Of a DNA stretch of 64,000 nucleotides, positions 26,489 to 34,482 are shown one piece after another; positions within the stretch are counted from its first letter, which is position 1, and each line of letters begins with the position of its first letter. Both the position numbers and the translations under genes were made by a program. Source of the DNA: DASVTR01 sp036387475 (GTDB taxonomy: Bacteria; Acidobacteriota; Blastocatellia; Pyrinomonadales; Pyrinomonadaceae). The notes under the pieces are model-generated. The model was given only the letters and a program-made list of their open reading frames with translations, made no database searches and was not told the DNA's origin. The stretch lies in assembly GCA_036387475.1 (NCBI GenBank), contig DASVTR010000010.1:62001-126000 (forward strand), in the 5' to 3' direction.

Positions 26489-27457
26489 TTAATTCCCCCA
26501 AAACATCGCTATCTCTCCGGTTGTGGGGGAGAGGGCGCGTTGTGCTGCCTTTGATTCGTCGTAGCGCCCGACGCTCGCGTAGAGGTCTGCGAGGCGGCGT
26601 AGGGCGATGGTGTTGGTCGGTTGCAGACGGCGGACGGCTTCGTAGTATGGAATCGCTTCTGCGTTGCGGCCCGCGCGTTCGAGCATGGTCGCGGTGTTGA
26701 GCCTCCCGTTCACCTCACCGCCAGCGCGTGCAAAGCTCTTGTAAGCGTCTTCGTATTTGCCCAGACGACACTGCGCGAGCGCCAGATTGTTGAGGATGCG
26801 TTGGTCGCCGGGAGCGAGCTTCGCAGCCTTTTTCAACTTATCGACGGCAGCGCGATAGTTACCGTTGAGATAGAGCGAGAAGCCAAGATTGTTCAAGGTC
26901 TGCGAGTCTTCCTTGTCGGCTTTGATGGCGCGCTCGTAGAAATCTTTGGCGCGTTCGTGCATTCCTTTACGGTCGTAGGCGAGGCCAAGCAGGCTATTGG
27001 CTTCCGTCAGATTGGAGTCGAGCGAGAGAGCCAGCGAGAGTTCGCTGATCGCTTCGTTGATGTTGCCTGTATTGAGCATGACGCGGCCAGCCGCCAAGTG
27101 ATCGCGCGCAGTGCCCGTCATCGTCGGCCTTTTCTGTTCGGATGTCTTAACGTCAGCGAAACGCGTTGCACCGACGCTCTCAAATCTTTCAACGTCCTTC
27201 TCCGTCAGGCGCTGCATCTTGCCTTCGTCTTTGCCGCGATTGAAGAGACGACCGATGGCGCGAAAGGGAGCGGAGAGAACGCGCGCAACCTTGTTGCCGC
27301 CCTTCTTCTCAGTCTTGCCGACGGGAGCGCCGTTCGCGTCGATGATGTTGGCGCTGGTGTCTCCGTCGCGCCCGTCCGTTTCCGCGCTCCACATGGCGCT
27401 GAAGCTGAAGGTCAGTGCGACGGCGATCATGATGGCGATGACAGTGCGTTTACGCAT
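26489..27457 (-). CDS. tadD: TadD-like TPR protein
   Basis: A 322-residue protein with an N-terminal hydrophobic segment (TVIAIMIAVALTFSFSAMW) and at least five tetratricopeptide repeats from about residue 115 to 310. Examples are AAGRVMLNTGNINEAISELS, ANSLLGLAYDRKGMHERA, TLNNLGFSLYLNGNYRAAV and LNNLALAQCRLGKYEDAY. TadD proteins are exported TPR lipoproteins that help pilin secretion. No lipobox Cys is seen, so it may be inner-membrane anchored. AGGAGG lies upstream of ATG 27457. It follows tadC by 14 bp. Confidence 0.85.
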   Translation of the reverse strand: MRKRTVIAIMIAVALTFSFSAMWSAETDGRDGDTSANIIDANGAPVGKTEKKGGNKVARVLSAPFRAIGRLFNRGKDEGKMQRLTEKDVERFESVGATRFADVKTSEQKRPTMTGTARDHLAAGRVMLNTGNINEAISELSLALSLDSNLTEANSLLGLAYDRKGMHERAKDFYERAIKADKEDSQTLNNLGFSLYLNGNYRAAVDKLKKAAKLAPGDQRILNNLALAQCRLGKYEDAYKSFARAGGEVNGRLNTATMLERAGRNAEAIPYYEAVRRLQPTNTIALRRLADLYASVGRYDESKAAQRALSPTTGEIAMFWGN

Positions 27458-27471
27458 AATACTTTTGCCTC

Positions 27472-28404
27472 CTAGTTCATCCTGCCGAAAACATCAATCA
27501 GAGAGAGGATTGCCGGGCCAAGAAGGGCTATGAAAAGCGTCGGGAACAGAAAACAGGCGAGCGGAAAAAGCAGCTTTACCGCAGCCTTCTGCGCGGCCTG
27601 CTCTGCGCGCTGTCGTCGTTTTGTGCGCAAAGAATCAGAGAAGACGCGCACCGCCCGCGCTATCGAAGTGCCGAAGCGGTCGGCCTGAATCAACATCGCG
27701 ACGAGGCTGCAAAGGTCGTCCACGCCCGTGCGCTCCGCCAGATTACGGAGCGCTTCCTCGCGCTCGCGCCCGACGCGGATTTCCAGATTAGCCAACTCAA
27801 ACTCTTCGCTGATGTCCGGATGAACGTCCCTTAATTCGTCGCTGACGCGCAGCATGGCGGCGTTCAGCCCAAGCCCCGCTTCGATTGAGACGACCATCAA
27901 ATCGAGCGCATCTGCCAACCCCCAGCGAACGAGCAACTGGCGACGACGAATCATGCGCGCCAGAAACACACGCGGCAGGAAAAAGCCCATCACAAACGCG
28001 AACAGAATAAATAGAATCGCGCTGTTTAATGAGCGGCCAAAGATAGCGCAGGCAAACGCCACCGCAGCGGGAAAGGCGACCAGCGAGGCCACCTGAATCC
28101 CACGATAAATCAAGGGAGCGTTCTGCCCGCGAAAGCCCGCATGCATCAATTGCTTTTGCAGCTTTTGCGCTTCGGCGGCGGAAGGCGGCACGAGACGATT
28201 AAGCGGCGCAGCAATCCTCTCCGCCAGATCAGACGACGGGCGCTCTTCCAGAGCCAGAGAGGTTGGAGCAATCGTCCCCGTTTTCTCGCTCATCTTTTTG
28301 AGCCGCTCGGTCGCAGCGCTCTGCGGGCGATTCACCAGCCAGTAAAGGCCGAGCACAGCAAACGAGATGCAAACGAAAGTGGAGATGGTGATGATTATAA
28401 GCAT
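27472..28404 (-). CDS. tadC: Tad pilus inner-membrane protein TadC
   Basis: A 310-residue type II secretion F-domain protein. The first membrane segment is LIIITISTFVCISFAVLGLYWL, a central pair is at about residues 100-150, and the C-terminal segment is LLFPLACFLFPTLFIALLGPAIL. The cytoplasmic F-domain core has DLMVVSIEAGLGLNAAMLRV and a second block, ERTGVDDLCSLVAMLIQADR. With TadB it forms the inner-membrane platform. ATG 28404 is chosen. The upstream in-frame 23 codons are made of 7-bp repeats (TKLKTENSKLKT) and are unlikely to be translated. Confidence 0.9.
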   Translation of the reverse strand: MLIIITISTFVCISFAVLGLYWLVNRPQSAATERLKKMSEKTGTIAPTSLALEERPSSDLAERIAAPLNRLVPPSAAEAQKLQKQLMHAGFRGQNAPLIYRGIQVASLVAFPAAVAFACAIFGRSLNSAILFILFAFVMGFFLPRVFLARMIRRRQLLVRWGLADALDLMVVSIEAGLGLNAAMLRVSDELRDVHPDISEEFELANLEIRVGREREEALRNLAERTGVDDLCSLVAMLIQADRFGTSIARAVRVFSDSLRTKRRQRAEQAAQKAAVKLLFPLACFLFPTLFIALLGPAILSLIDVFGRMN

Positions 28405-28406
28405 GG

Positions 28407-28493
28407 CAGTTTTGAGTTTTGAATTTTCAGTTTTCAGCTTCGTGTCTTCAGATTTCGTTGACTGAAAACTCAAAACTGAAAACTGAAAACTGT
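28407..28493. repeat. 7-bp-unit inverted repeat (CAGTTTT type)
   Basis: The left arm has units cagtttt, gagtttt, gaatttt, cagtttt. The right arm has actgaaa, actcaaa, actgaaa, actgaaa. It occupies the tadB-tadC junction and reaches the tadB stop codon. Confidence 0.85.
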
Positions 28494-29455
28494 TAGATTT
28501 TTATTTTCAAAATCTTTCGCACGAAGAGCATGCCCGTCAGTTGCAGGGCGATGCCGAGGGCGACCAGTTTATGACCGCGTGGGTCTTTCCACATGATGCT
28601 CATGTATTCCGGGTTCATGATGGTGACGACCGAAGCGATGAAGATGGGAACGGCGCAGAGCACCCATGCCGAGAGGCGTGAACTGGTCGTTAGGGTCTTC
28701 AAGTCGCCCATGATGCGGAAGCGCTCGCGGATAGTGTGCGCAACCTTTTCCAGAATCTCTGCCAGATTGCCGCCCGTCTCACGTTGAATCAGCACGGCTG
28801 TCACGCACAAACGCAAATCCATCAGCGGCATTCTGTCCGTCAAATTCTCCAGCGCCAGCTTCAACGAAAGGCCGAAATTCTGTTCTTCATAAGTCTTGCG
28901 AAACTCCGTCGCAATTGGCTCCGGCATCTCGACCGAAACCATGTGCAGAGCTTCGGAGAAAGCATGACCGGCAGAGAGCGCGCGGCTCATCAATTCCAGA
29001 GCTTCGGGCAGGTTTTCGAGAAAGGCATTGAAACGCTTCTTACGCTTCCAGAGAACGTGCATGAAGGGAATGATTGCGCCAACCAGACCGCTGACGACAA
29101 TCAAGACCGGATTAACAGTCAGCATCGAAACAGCCAGCCCAGCGAGCATGCCCGCCATCACAGAGAACATCAGCAGGCGCGTCACGGTAATTTGTAAGTC
29201 TGCCTGATCGAGCGTGCGTTTGAGTCTCGTCGCGATTTGCAATTGAACGAGCGCGCGATTGGCCCAGGGAATCTCGCTCATCAATTCCTCGCGCGCCAGA
29301 ATCACCTCGACATCCTCCGTCCGCGACGAATGAAGCAGAGCCTCCGAGAGCCGCTGTTGCAGGCGTGCGCGCTTGGCATCCGAGCCGCGCGTCGCCAGCA
29401 GGTACGCGCCGAAGACCAGAAACATGCAGAAGAGAAAAACTGTAAAAGCAATCAT
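28493..29455 (-). CDS. tadB: Tad pilus inner-membrane protein TadB
   Basis: A 320-residue F-domain protein, paralogous to TadC. It has an N-terminal membrane segment (IAFTVFLFCMFLVFGAYLLA), a central pair (LMFSVMAGMLAGLAVSML, VSGLVGAIIPFMHVLW), the F-domain core LPEALELMSRALSAGHAFSE and VLIQRETGGNLAEILEKVA, and two C-terminal membrane segments. TadB and TadC are thought to transmit TadA ATPase motion to pilin assembly. Gene order tadA-tadB-tadC is the classical one. Confidence 0.93.
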   Translation of the reverse strand: MIAFTVFLFCMFLVFGAYLLATRGSDAKRARLQQRLSEALLHSSRTEDVEVILAREELMSEIPWANRALVQLQIATRLKRTLDQADLQITVTRLLMFSVMAGMLAGLAVSMLTVNPVLIVVSGLVGAIIPFMHVLWKRKKRFNAFLENLPEALELMSRALSAGHAFSEALHMVSVEMPEPIATEFRKTYEEQNFGLSLKLALENLTDRMPLMDLRLCVTAVLIQRETGGNLAEILEKVAHTIRERFRIMGDLKTLTTSSRLSAWVLCAVPIFIASVVTIMNPEYMSIMWKDPRGHKLVALGIALQLTGMLFVRKILKIKI

Positions 29456-29461
29456 AATAGT

Positions 29462-29574
29462 TATCAGTGGTCAGTGGTCGGTGGTCAGTATTGGCTGAGC
29501 AGCAGTGCGTTGTGTGTTGTCTCTCATTTGTATTTCACAACTGACTACTGACCACCAACCACTGACCACTGCCA
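29462..29574. repeat. 7-bp-unit inverted repeat (TCAGTGG type)
   Basis: The left arm has tcagtgg, tcagtgg, tcggtgg, tcagta. The right arm has actgact, actgacc, accaacc, actgacc, actgcc. It fills the tadA-tadB gap. It has the same architecture as the neighbouring repeats but an unrelated unit sequence. Confidence 0.85.
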
Positions 29575-29575
29575 G

Positions 29576-30916
29576 TTAGTCGTCGAAGCTGATACGCGGC
29601 AGATGCAGGCCGCAGGCTTTCAGTTTCTCTGCGAAGCGCGGGCGGATGCCGGTCGAGCGGAAGCGGCCTATGACGCGCCCGTCGCGATCCATCCCCGTGC
29701 GTTCGTACTGGAAGATTTCCTGCATCGTCACCGTCTCGCCTTCCATGCCCGTCACTTCCGAGATGGAAGTGATGCGGCGCGAGCCGTCGGAAAGCCGTGC
29801 GCCCTGGACGACGATGTTGATGGCTGCGGCAATCTGCTGGCGCATCGCGCGGTCGGAGAGACGCATCCCGGTCATTTGAATCATCGTCTCAAGTCGTGCC
29901 AGGGCGTCGCGCGGCGTGTTGGCGTGAATCGTCGTTAAGCTTCCGTCGTGGCCTGTGTTCATCGCTTGCAGCATGTCTATGGCTTCGCCGCCGCGTACCT
30001 CGCCGATGACGATGCGGTCTGGACGCATACGCAGAGCGTTCTTGACCAGATCGCGCTGCGCGACTTCGCCGCGTCCTTCAATGTTCGGCGGGCGCGTTTC
30101 AAGACGAACAACGTGCGGCTGCTGCAACTGCAACTCGGCAGAGTCTTCGATGGTCACGATGCGTTCGTCTTCCGGAATGTAGGCCGAAAGCGCGTTGAGC
30201 AAGGTGGTCTTACCTGCGCCCGTGCCGCCGGAGATGAGTATGTTGAGCCGCGCGCGGACGCACATCTCAAGCATCTCAGCGATCTCTTTCGTCAAAGCCT
30301 GTTTCTCAATCAGGCTCGTCATCCTGAGCGGCTCTGTGCCGAAGCGACGAATTGAAAGCACAGGGCCGTCAATCGAGAGCGGCGGGATAATGGCGTTGAC
30401 GCGCGAGCCGTCAGAGAGGCGCGCGTCAACCATCGGCGAGGATTCATCAATGCGGCGACCGACCGAGGAGACAATGCGCTCGATGACGCGCATCAAATGC
30501 TCGTCGTCTTTGAAAGCGACGTTGGTGGCTTCGAGCTTGCCGCCGCGTTCGATATAGATATTGTTGTGCGAGTTGACGAGAATGTCCGAGATGCTGGGGT
30601 CGGCGAGGAGCGGTTCGAGCGGGCCAAGACCAAACAGTTCGTGACGCACTTCGCCGATGATGCGCTCTCGTTCGACAGCCGAGAGCGGCATCGCTTCGGA
30701 GGCCAGCACGCCTTCGGCCAGCCGCGCGACTTCGGCGTGAAGTTGGTCGGGAGCAAGCTGTCCGAGCTTGCTCAAATCCATGCGGTTGATGAGCGCGCGA
30801 TGCAGCCGCGCTTTCAATTCCTGAAAAGTATGCTGACGACCCGCGCCGTCTTCGCCCGACATGAACTGCGCGCCCGGCGGATTTCCTTCTCTGATTAGTC
30901 TCTCGCGTAGTGCCAT
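29576..30916 (-). CDS. tadA: Tad pilus assembly ATPase TadA/CpaF
   Basis: A 446-residue secretion ATPase of the GspE/VirB11 superfamily. The N-terminal domain carries LFGLGPLEPLLADPSISDIL and NIYIERGGKLE. Walker A is ISGGTGAGKTTLLNALSAYI, the Asp box is IVTIEDSAELQL, the His box is around GHDGSLTTIHANTPRDALARL, and Walker B is DRIVIGEVRGGEAIDML. It powers Flp pilin assembly at the cytoplasmic face. It contains no large unusual insertions. It sits between tadZ and tadB as usual. Confidence 0.95.
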   Translation of the reverse strand: MALRERLIREGNPPGAQFMSGEDGAGRQHTFQELKARLHRALINRMDLSKLGQLAPDQLHAEVARLAEGVLASEAMPLSAVERERIIGEVRHELFGLGPLEPLLADPSISDILVNSHNNIYIERGGKLEATNVAFKDDEHLMRVIERIVSSVGRRIDESSPMVDARLSDGSRVNAIIPPLSIDGPVLSIRRFGTEPLRMTSLIEKQALTKEIAEMLEMCVRARLNILISGGTGAGKTTLLNALSAYIPEDERIVTIEDSAELQLQQPHVVRLETRPPNIEGRGEVAQRDLVKNALRMRPDRIVIGEVRGGEAIDMLQAMNTGHDGSLTTIHANTPRDALARLETMIQMTGMRLSDRAMRQQIAAAINIVVQGARLSDGSRRITSISEVTGMEGETVTMQEIFQYERTGMDRDGRVIGRFRSTGIRPRFAEKLKACGLHLPRISFDD

Positions 30917-30967
30917 CGCTTACTCTCTCTTTTTGCTGGTTGAAGATTGCTAACCGAAAAACTATTG

Positions 30968-32197
30968 TTAGACCTTTTCCAATGTCGCCTTAAACTCAAG
31001 CGTTGATTGAGCGCGTTCACGCCGAAGGAGCGAGCCGAAGAGTTTTCGTCGCGGCGTCGGCTGCTCGATATGCGCGCCGGGATTTCCGGTCAGCGCGGCG
31101 GTAATCTTTCTGATTTCGATGGCGATTTTCGAGTTTGGCTCTGACTGCACGAGCGGTTGGCCCAGATTGATAGAGTTGACTGCGGTTTGATAATCGCTCG
31201 TGACGTAGCCAGCCACTTTTTCGTGCAGGTAGCGCTCGACCTGTTGCAAGTCAAGGTCAATCTGCTTGCTCCAGCGATTGACGATGATGCGTACTTTGCT
31301 GCGCGCGTAGCCGAGGCGGTCGAAGATTTCCAGCGCCCGCTGCGCGCTGCGAATCGCGGGGATGTCGAGTGTTAGAACGAGCACGATGTCGTCTGCCTGG
31401 TCGAGCGCGGCGAGCGTAATGGCGTCGAACGTGTGCTGCGGGTCAAGCACGACGTAATCGTAGCGCTCGCGCAGTTTCTCCAAGGCTTCAAAGACGTGTT
31501 CGGGTTTGATGTCGTCTGCCGAATCCGCCTCCTTCGGCGCGGCCAGCAGCGAGAGATTCGAGGAGTGCGGCGTGATATAACGGGCCAGCAACTCGTCGTC
31601 GAGGCGGGCGCGATTTTCTACGAGGTCGGCGATTGAGAATTTGGGTTCGATGCCGAGAAAGAGCGGCAAATCTCCGGCCTGCAAATTCAGGTCAACGAGA
31701 ACAGTCGAGGCGCGAGTAGCCCCTGCCAGATTCGTAGCGATGAAGGAAGTTCCGCAGCCGCCTTTGCTGGAAAAGACTGCAATCATGCGTCCCTTCTTCT
31801 TCGGCGTGTCCTGTTGCACAGAACAGAATTCCGCCGTCCGGTCGAGCACAGTCTTCAATTCATCTGCGCTCACGGGCAGCCGCAAAAATTCGCGCGCCCC
31901 CGCACGCATGCTGCGCAGGATAAGGTCGGGCGAAGAATCACGCGCCGCAGAGATCACAGCCGTCGCAGGACATTCGATTGAGAGCTTTTCAATCAACTTC
32001 AGGGCCGGTTCAGAGTTGACTCCGAGCGTGATGATGGCAGCGTTGGGCCGCAGATTGACTATCTCAGCATAGACCTGCTCTGCGTCGTCGCCGCCCGCCA
32101 GGAGGCGCGCGCGCCCTTCCGTCGCCAGCGCGCCGCGAATCTCCTTGAAGGTCTCAAGCCCTGTGCTCAGGATGACGAATGTGAGTGGTTGGGTCAT
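30968..32197 (-). CDS. tadZ: TadZ/CpaE pilus localisation ATPase
   Basis: A 409-residue ParA/MinD-like protein. The N-terminal receiver-like domain of about 120 residues is degenerate (AIITLGVNSE where the phospho-Asp would be). It is followed by the deviant Walker A in IAVFSSKGGCGTSFIATNLA, a STVLVDLNLQAGDLPLFLG switch region and Walker B in YDYVVLDPQHTFDAITLAAL. TadZ/CpaE proteins mark the pole or assembly site for the Tad machine. The C-terminal tail is basic. It lies between the TadE-like genes and tadA. Confidence 0.92.
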   Translation of the reverse strand: MTQPLTFVILSTGLETFKEIRGALATEGRARLLAGGDDAEQVYAEIVNLRPNAAIITLGVNSEPALKLIEKLSIECPATAVISAARDSSPDLILRSMRAGAREFLRLPVSADELKTVLDRTAEFCSVQQDTPKKKGRMIAVFSSKGGCGTSFIATNLAGATRASTVLVDLNLQAGDLPLFLGIEPKFSIADLVENRARLDDELLARYITPHSSNLSLLAAPKEADSADDIKPEHVFEALEKLRERYDYVVLDPQHTFDAITLAALDQADDIVLVLTLDIPAIRSAQRALEIFDRLGYARSKVRIIVNRWSKQIDLDLQQVERYLHEKVAGYVTSDYQTAVNSINLGQPLVQSEPNSKIAIEIRKITAALTGNPGAHIEQPTPRRKLFGSLLRRERAQSTLEFKATLEKV

Positions 32198-32199
32198 AA

Positions 32200-32309
32200 C
32201 AGTTTTCAGTTTTCGGTTTTCAGTTTTCGGTTTTCAGTTCTGAGTCTTTAGCTTTCAGGTTTCAGTTTTGGTCTTTGCTGCAAACTCAAAACTGGAAACT
32301 GAAAACTGA
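32200..32309. repeat. 7-bp-unit inverted repeat (CAGTTTT type)
   Basis: Left units are cagtttt, cagtttt, cggtttt, cagtttt, cggtttt, cagttct. Right units are caaactc, aaaactg, gaaactg, aaaactg. It lies between the TadE-like gene and tadZ. The long left arm makes it the largest CAGTTTT-type copy in the window. Confidence 0.85.
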
Positions 32310-32314
32310 TGAAG

Positions 32315-32758
32315 CTATAAATTCGGTGGCACGAGGCCGACGTTTTCGCCCGTCAGAGTGGTGTTGTAGGCGGGCATGTTGATTTGGCCGCCGACGAGCG
32401 GTATCACCATCTGAAATTTGTAGTTGACGATGCTGACGGAAACCGTTCCCTTGCCGAGGCTGAAGTCGGAATACTGAACCTGCACGTTCGACGTAGTCAG
32501 ATTATCAACGAGCGGTTGCGAGCCGCCCGCAGGGTCGCCGTAGACCACCACGTTCTTCACGCCGACGCTATCGGCTGACGCGTGATTGACGGCGTATCGC
32601 GCTCCGCGTCGTGCGGCATCGGCGAGCGCGTTGTGCGTCCAGAGAGCGCGGCCAAACTCTATGACGGCAAACATGGCGGTAAAGAAGACGGTCGCGCCGA
32701 TGGCAAACTCAACGAGCGTTGAGCCGCGTTGATTCTTTTTATGATTGAAGCGAATCAT
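32315..32758 (-). CDS. TadE-like minor pilin, copy 2
   Basis: A 147-residue pseudopilin. It has a short basic leader with the TadE pattern RGSTLVEFAIGATVFFTAMF (Gly-Ser-x-x-x-Glu-Phe) and one N-terminal hydrophobic helix, then a beta-rich outer part with KNVVVYGDPAGGSQPLV. The latter is shared with the neighbouring TadE-like protein (KNIVVYGNPAGTGTPLV), so the two are duplicates. AGGAGG precedes ATG 32758. It is probably a minor pilin processed by TadV. Confidence 0.87.
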   Translation of the reverse strand: MIRFNHKKNQRGSTLVEFAIGATVFFTAMFAVIEFGRALWTHNALADAARRGARYAVNHASADSVGVKNVVVYGDPAGGSQPLVDNLTTSNVQVQYSDFSLGKGTVSVSIVNYKFQMVIPLVGGQINMPAYNTTLTGENVGLVPPNL

Positions 32759-32772
32759 TTATCTTTCGCCTC

Positions 32773-33261
32773 CTAGATGGGCGGCTGCGTCAGCAGATAG
32801 CGCATGGTGACGCTGGGTTTGACATCCACGTTGAGAGAAAGCGCAGAGATATTGAGCAGCTTTCCGACATCGAAGATGGGCGTGTACTTATAACCAGTGA
32901 TCTCTACGGTCACGGTCTTAGGCAGGACGGGAACGCCGCCCATGCGTGTGACGACGACGTTGCTGGTCGTCAGCCCACTGACGAGGGGCGTGCCCGTGCC
33001 CGCAGGGTTACCATAGACGACGATGTTTTTCGCTTCCGTATCAGACTTCGCGTTGCTCGGCGCGGTAATCAGATAGCGTGAGCCTGCGCGTGTCGCTTTG
33101 GCGAGCGTCGTGTACTCGTAAAAGAAACGCCCGAACTCTGCGGTCGCGGCAAACATAATGAGGAAAAGGGGCAGCACGATTGCCAGTTCGACAAGCTGCG
33201 CCCCGCGCTCGTCGCGCGTGAAGCCTTTCAGCCGTAGAGTCTTTTGCAACTCGGTTCTCAT
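32773..33261 (-). CDS. TadE-like minor pilin, copy 1
   Basis: A 162-residue pseudopilin with the motif RGAQLVELAIVLPLFLIMFA at about residues 20-40, followed by FGRFFYEYTTLAKATRAGSR. The start MRTELQKTLRL at 33261 has GGGAAA upstream. The frame continues to 33498 into sequence without family similarity. It is paralogous to the next gene, 14 bp away. Most Tad loci have tadE, tadF and tadG. Here two TadE-like and one TadG-like protein take these places. Confidence 0.87.
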   Translation of the reverse strand: MRTELQKTLRLKGFTRDERGAQLVELAIVLPLFLIMFAATAEFGRFFYEYTTLAKATRAGSRYLITAPSNAKSDTEAKNIVVYGNPAGTGTPLVSGLTTSNVVVTRMGGVPVLPKTVTVEITGYKYTPIFDVGKLLNISALSLNVDVKPSVTMRYLLTQPPI

Positions 33262-33322
33262 CTTGAGCTTTCCCTTCAATCTGAATAACTGCCGCTTAAG
33301 TTTATCTGTGGGCCAACCGTCG

Positions 33323-34438
33323 TTACTTGTAGAGCACAGGAATCGCCAGCAGCGGATTGCCCGGCCCGCCTGCGGGGTCGTAGCCGCCAGAGCCGATGGT
33401 GATGCGGTCGGCGATGTACTCGGCCTGAATGTCGCCGCCGTTGCCGTTGCTGACCTTCGAGCGCAGGAAGAAGACGCCGAAGCGGTCAAAGGTGACAAGG
33501 TTGCGGCCCTGATCTACCTCGCTCAACTTGACAATAGGAATCAAGACGATGCGGCGACCGGGGACGCCCGGATGCGTCGGCGCTTGTGTCGCTGTCTTGT
33601 CGCGATACTGCGCGTAGGTGATGTTCTCTTTGACGTTCGTATCCGGCGGATGATCGGTCGGGTTGGTCTGGCTATCATACTCGTCAAAGCGCGTATTGAT
33701 GCCAGCCTTGACAGGGCCGGAATTGACGCCCGGCTTGGTGTCGATCTCGAAGACGCCGCCCGGCCCGGCAGGAACATAACAGCCGCCAGCGAGGCCGCTG
33801 CGCACGTCGCTCGCACCCTCGCCCGCGACCGCCAGCACTTGATAGTTACCCTCGGAGACAGAATTCTGCGGCGCAGCGCGAACCGTGTAGACGCCGCTCG
33901 GCTGCATCGGGATGTTGTTGTCCGCGAAGAAGAGCGGGAGGAAGCCCGTGTAAACGTTCGGGGGAACGGACATTCCGGCGATGGCCGTCGCCGACATGTT
34001 TTTATTTTTGCCGATGATTGCTCCGGCGAAGGTAACGGCGATTGCTGCTTCCGGCGTCGTCACCTGTACGAAGCGGATGTTGGCAGGCGATGCAGCAGCA
34101 GCCGCCTCACTCATGTACGGCCCGTTGAGGTTGACTGCGAAGAGGACGCTTGAGCGTGGGAAGACGACGCCCGTTTTGTTGAACTCGTGACTGTTCATTG
34201 CAGAGACGGCGCGGTCAGTCGCTTCCGTGATTCCAGCGCTCGAAGAGTTGAGCGCGGAGACGGCGCCCAGCGCCGCCGCGTCCGCAGCGTTCTGCAACTC
34301 TGTCTTCGCCAGGTAAAAGCGGCTGATGTCAACGCCGAGGCCGACGGCTAAAAGGAGGGCAAGCATTCCGAGGGCAGCGGTCGCCAGAATGGCTCCGCGT
34401 TCATTTCGTCTTTCGCTGGTTCTTCGCGTGTTATTCAT
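33323..34438 (-). CDS. TadG-like pilus assembly protein
   Basis: A 371-residue protein with an N-terminal pseudopilin-like segment, RNERGAILATAALGMLALLL, followed by GLGVDISRFYLAKTELQNAA and DAAALGAVSALN. This is the pattern of the TadG/TadE-like N-terminal domain. The large outer part is beta-rich and contains no clear VWA MIDAS motif. ATG 34438 lies six bases after GAGGAGG. It probably interacts with the cell envelope during pilus assembly. It is first in the block of minor pilins. Confidence 0.85.
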   Translation of the reverse strand: MNNTRRTSERRNERGAILATAALGMLALLLAVGLGVDISRFYLAKTELQNAADAAALGAVSALNSSSAGITEATDRAVSAMNSHEFNKTGVVFPRSSVLFAVNLNGPYMSEAAAAASPANIRFVQVTTPEAAIAVTFAGAIIGKNKNMSATAIAGMSVPPNVYTGFLPLFFADNNIPMQPSGVYTVRAAPQNSVSEGNYQVLAVAGEGASDVRSGLAGGCYVPAGPGGVFEIDTKPGVNSGPVKAGINTRFDEYDSQTNPTDHPPDTNVKENITYAQYRDKTATQAPTHPGVPGRRIVLIPIVKLSEVDQGRNLVTFDRFGVFFLRSKVSNGNGGDIQAEYIADRITIGSGGYDPAGGPGNPLLAIPVLYK

Positions 34439-34482
34439 CACTTCCCTCCTCTTGGAAATGTTTTTGAATGAAACTCAACGTC

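Noticed and set aside
27472..28473. Longer TadC start with TKLKTENSKLKT-type N terminus
   Set aside because: These codons are the 7-bp repeat itself. The natural start is ATG 28404 before the membrane helix.
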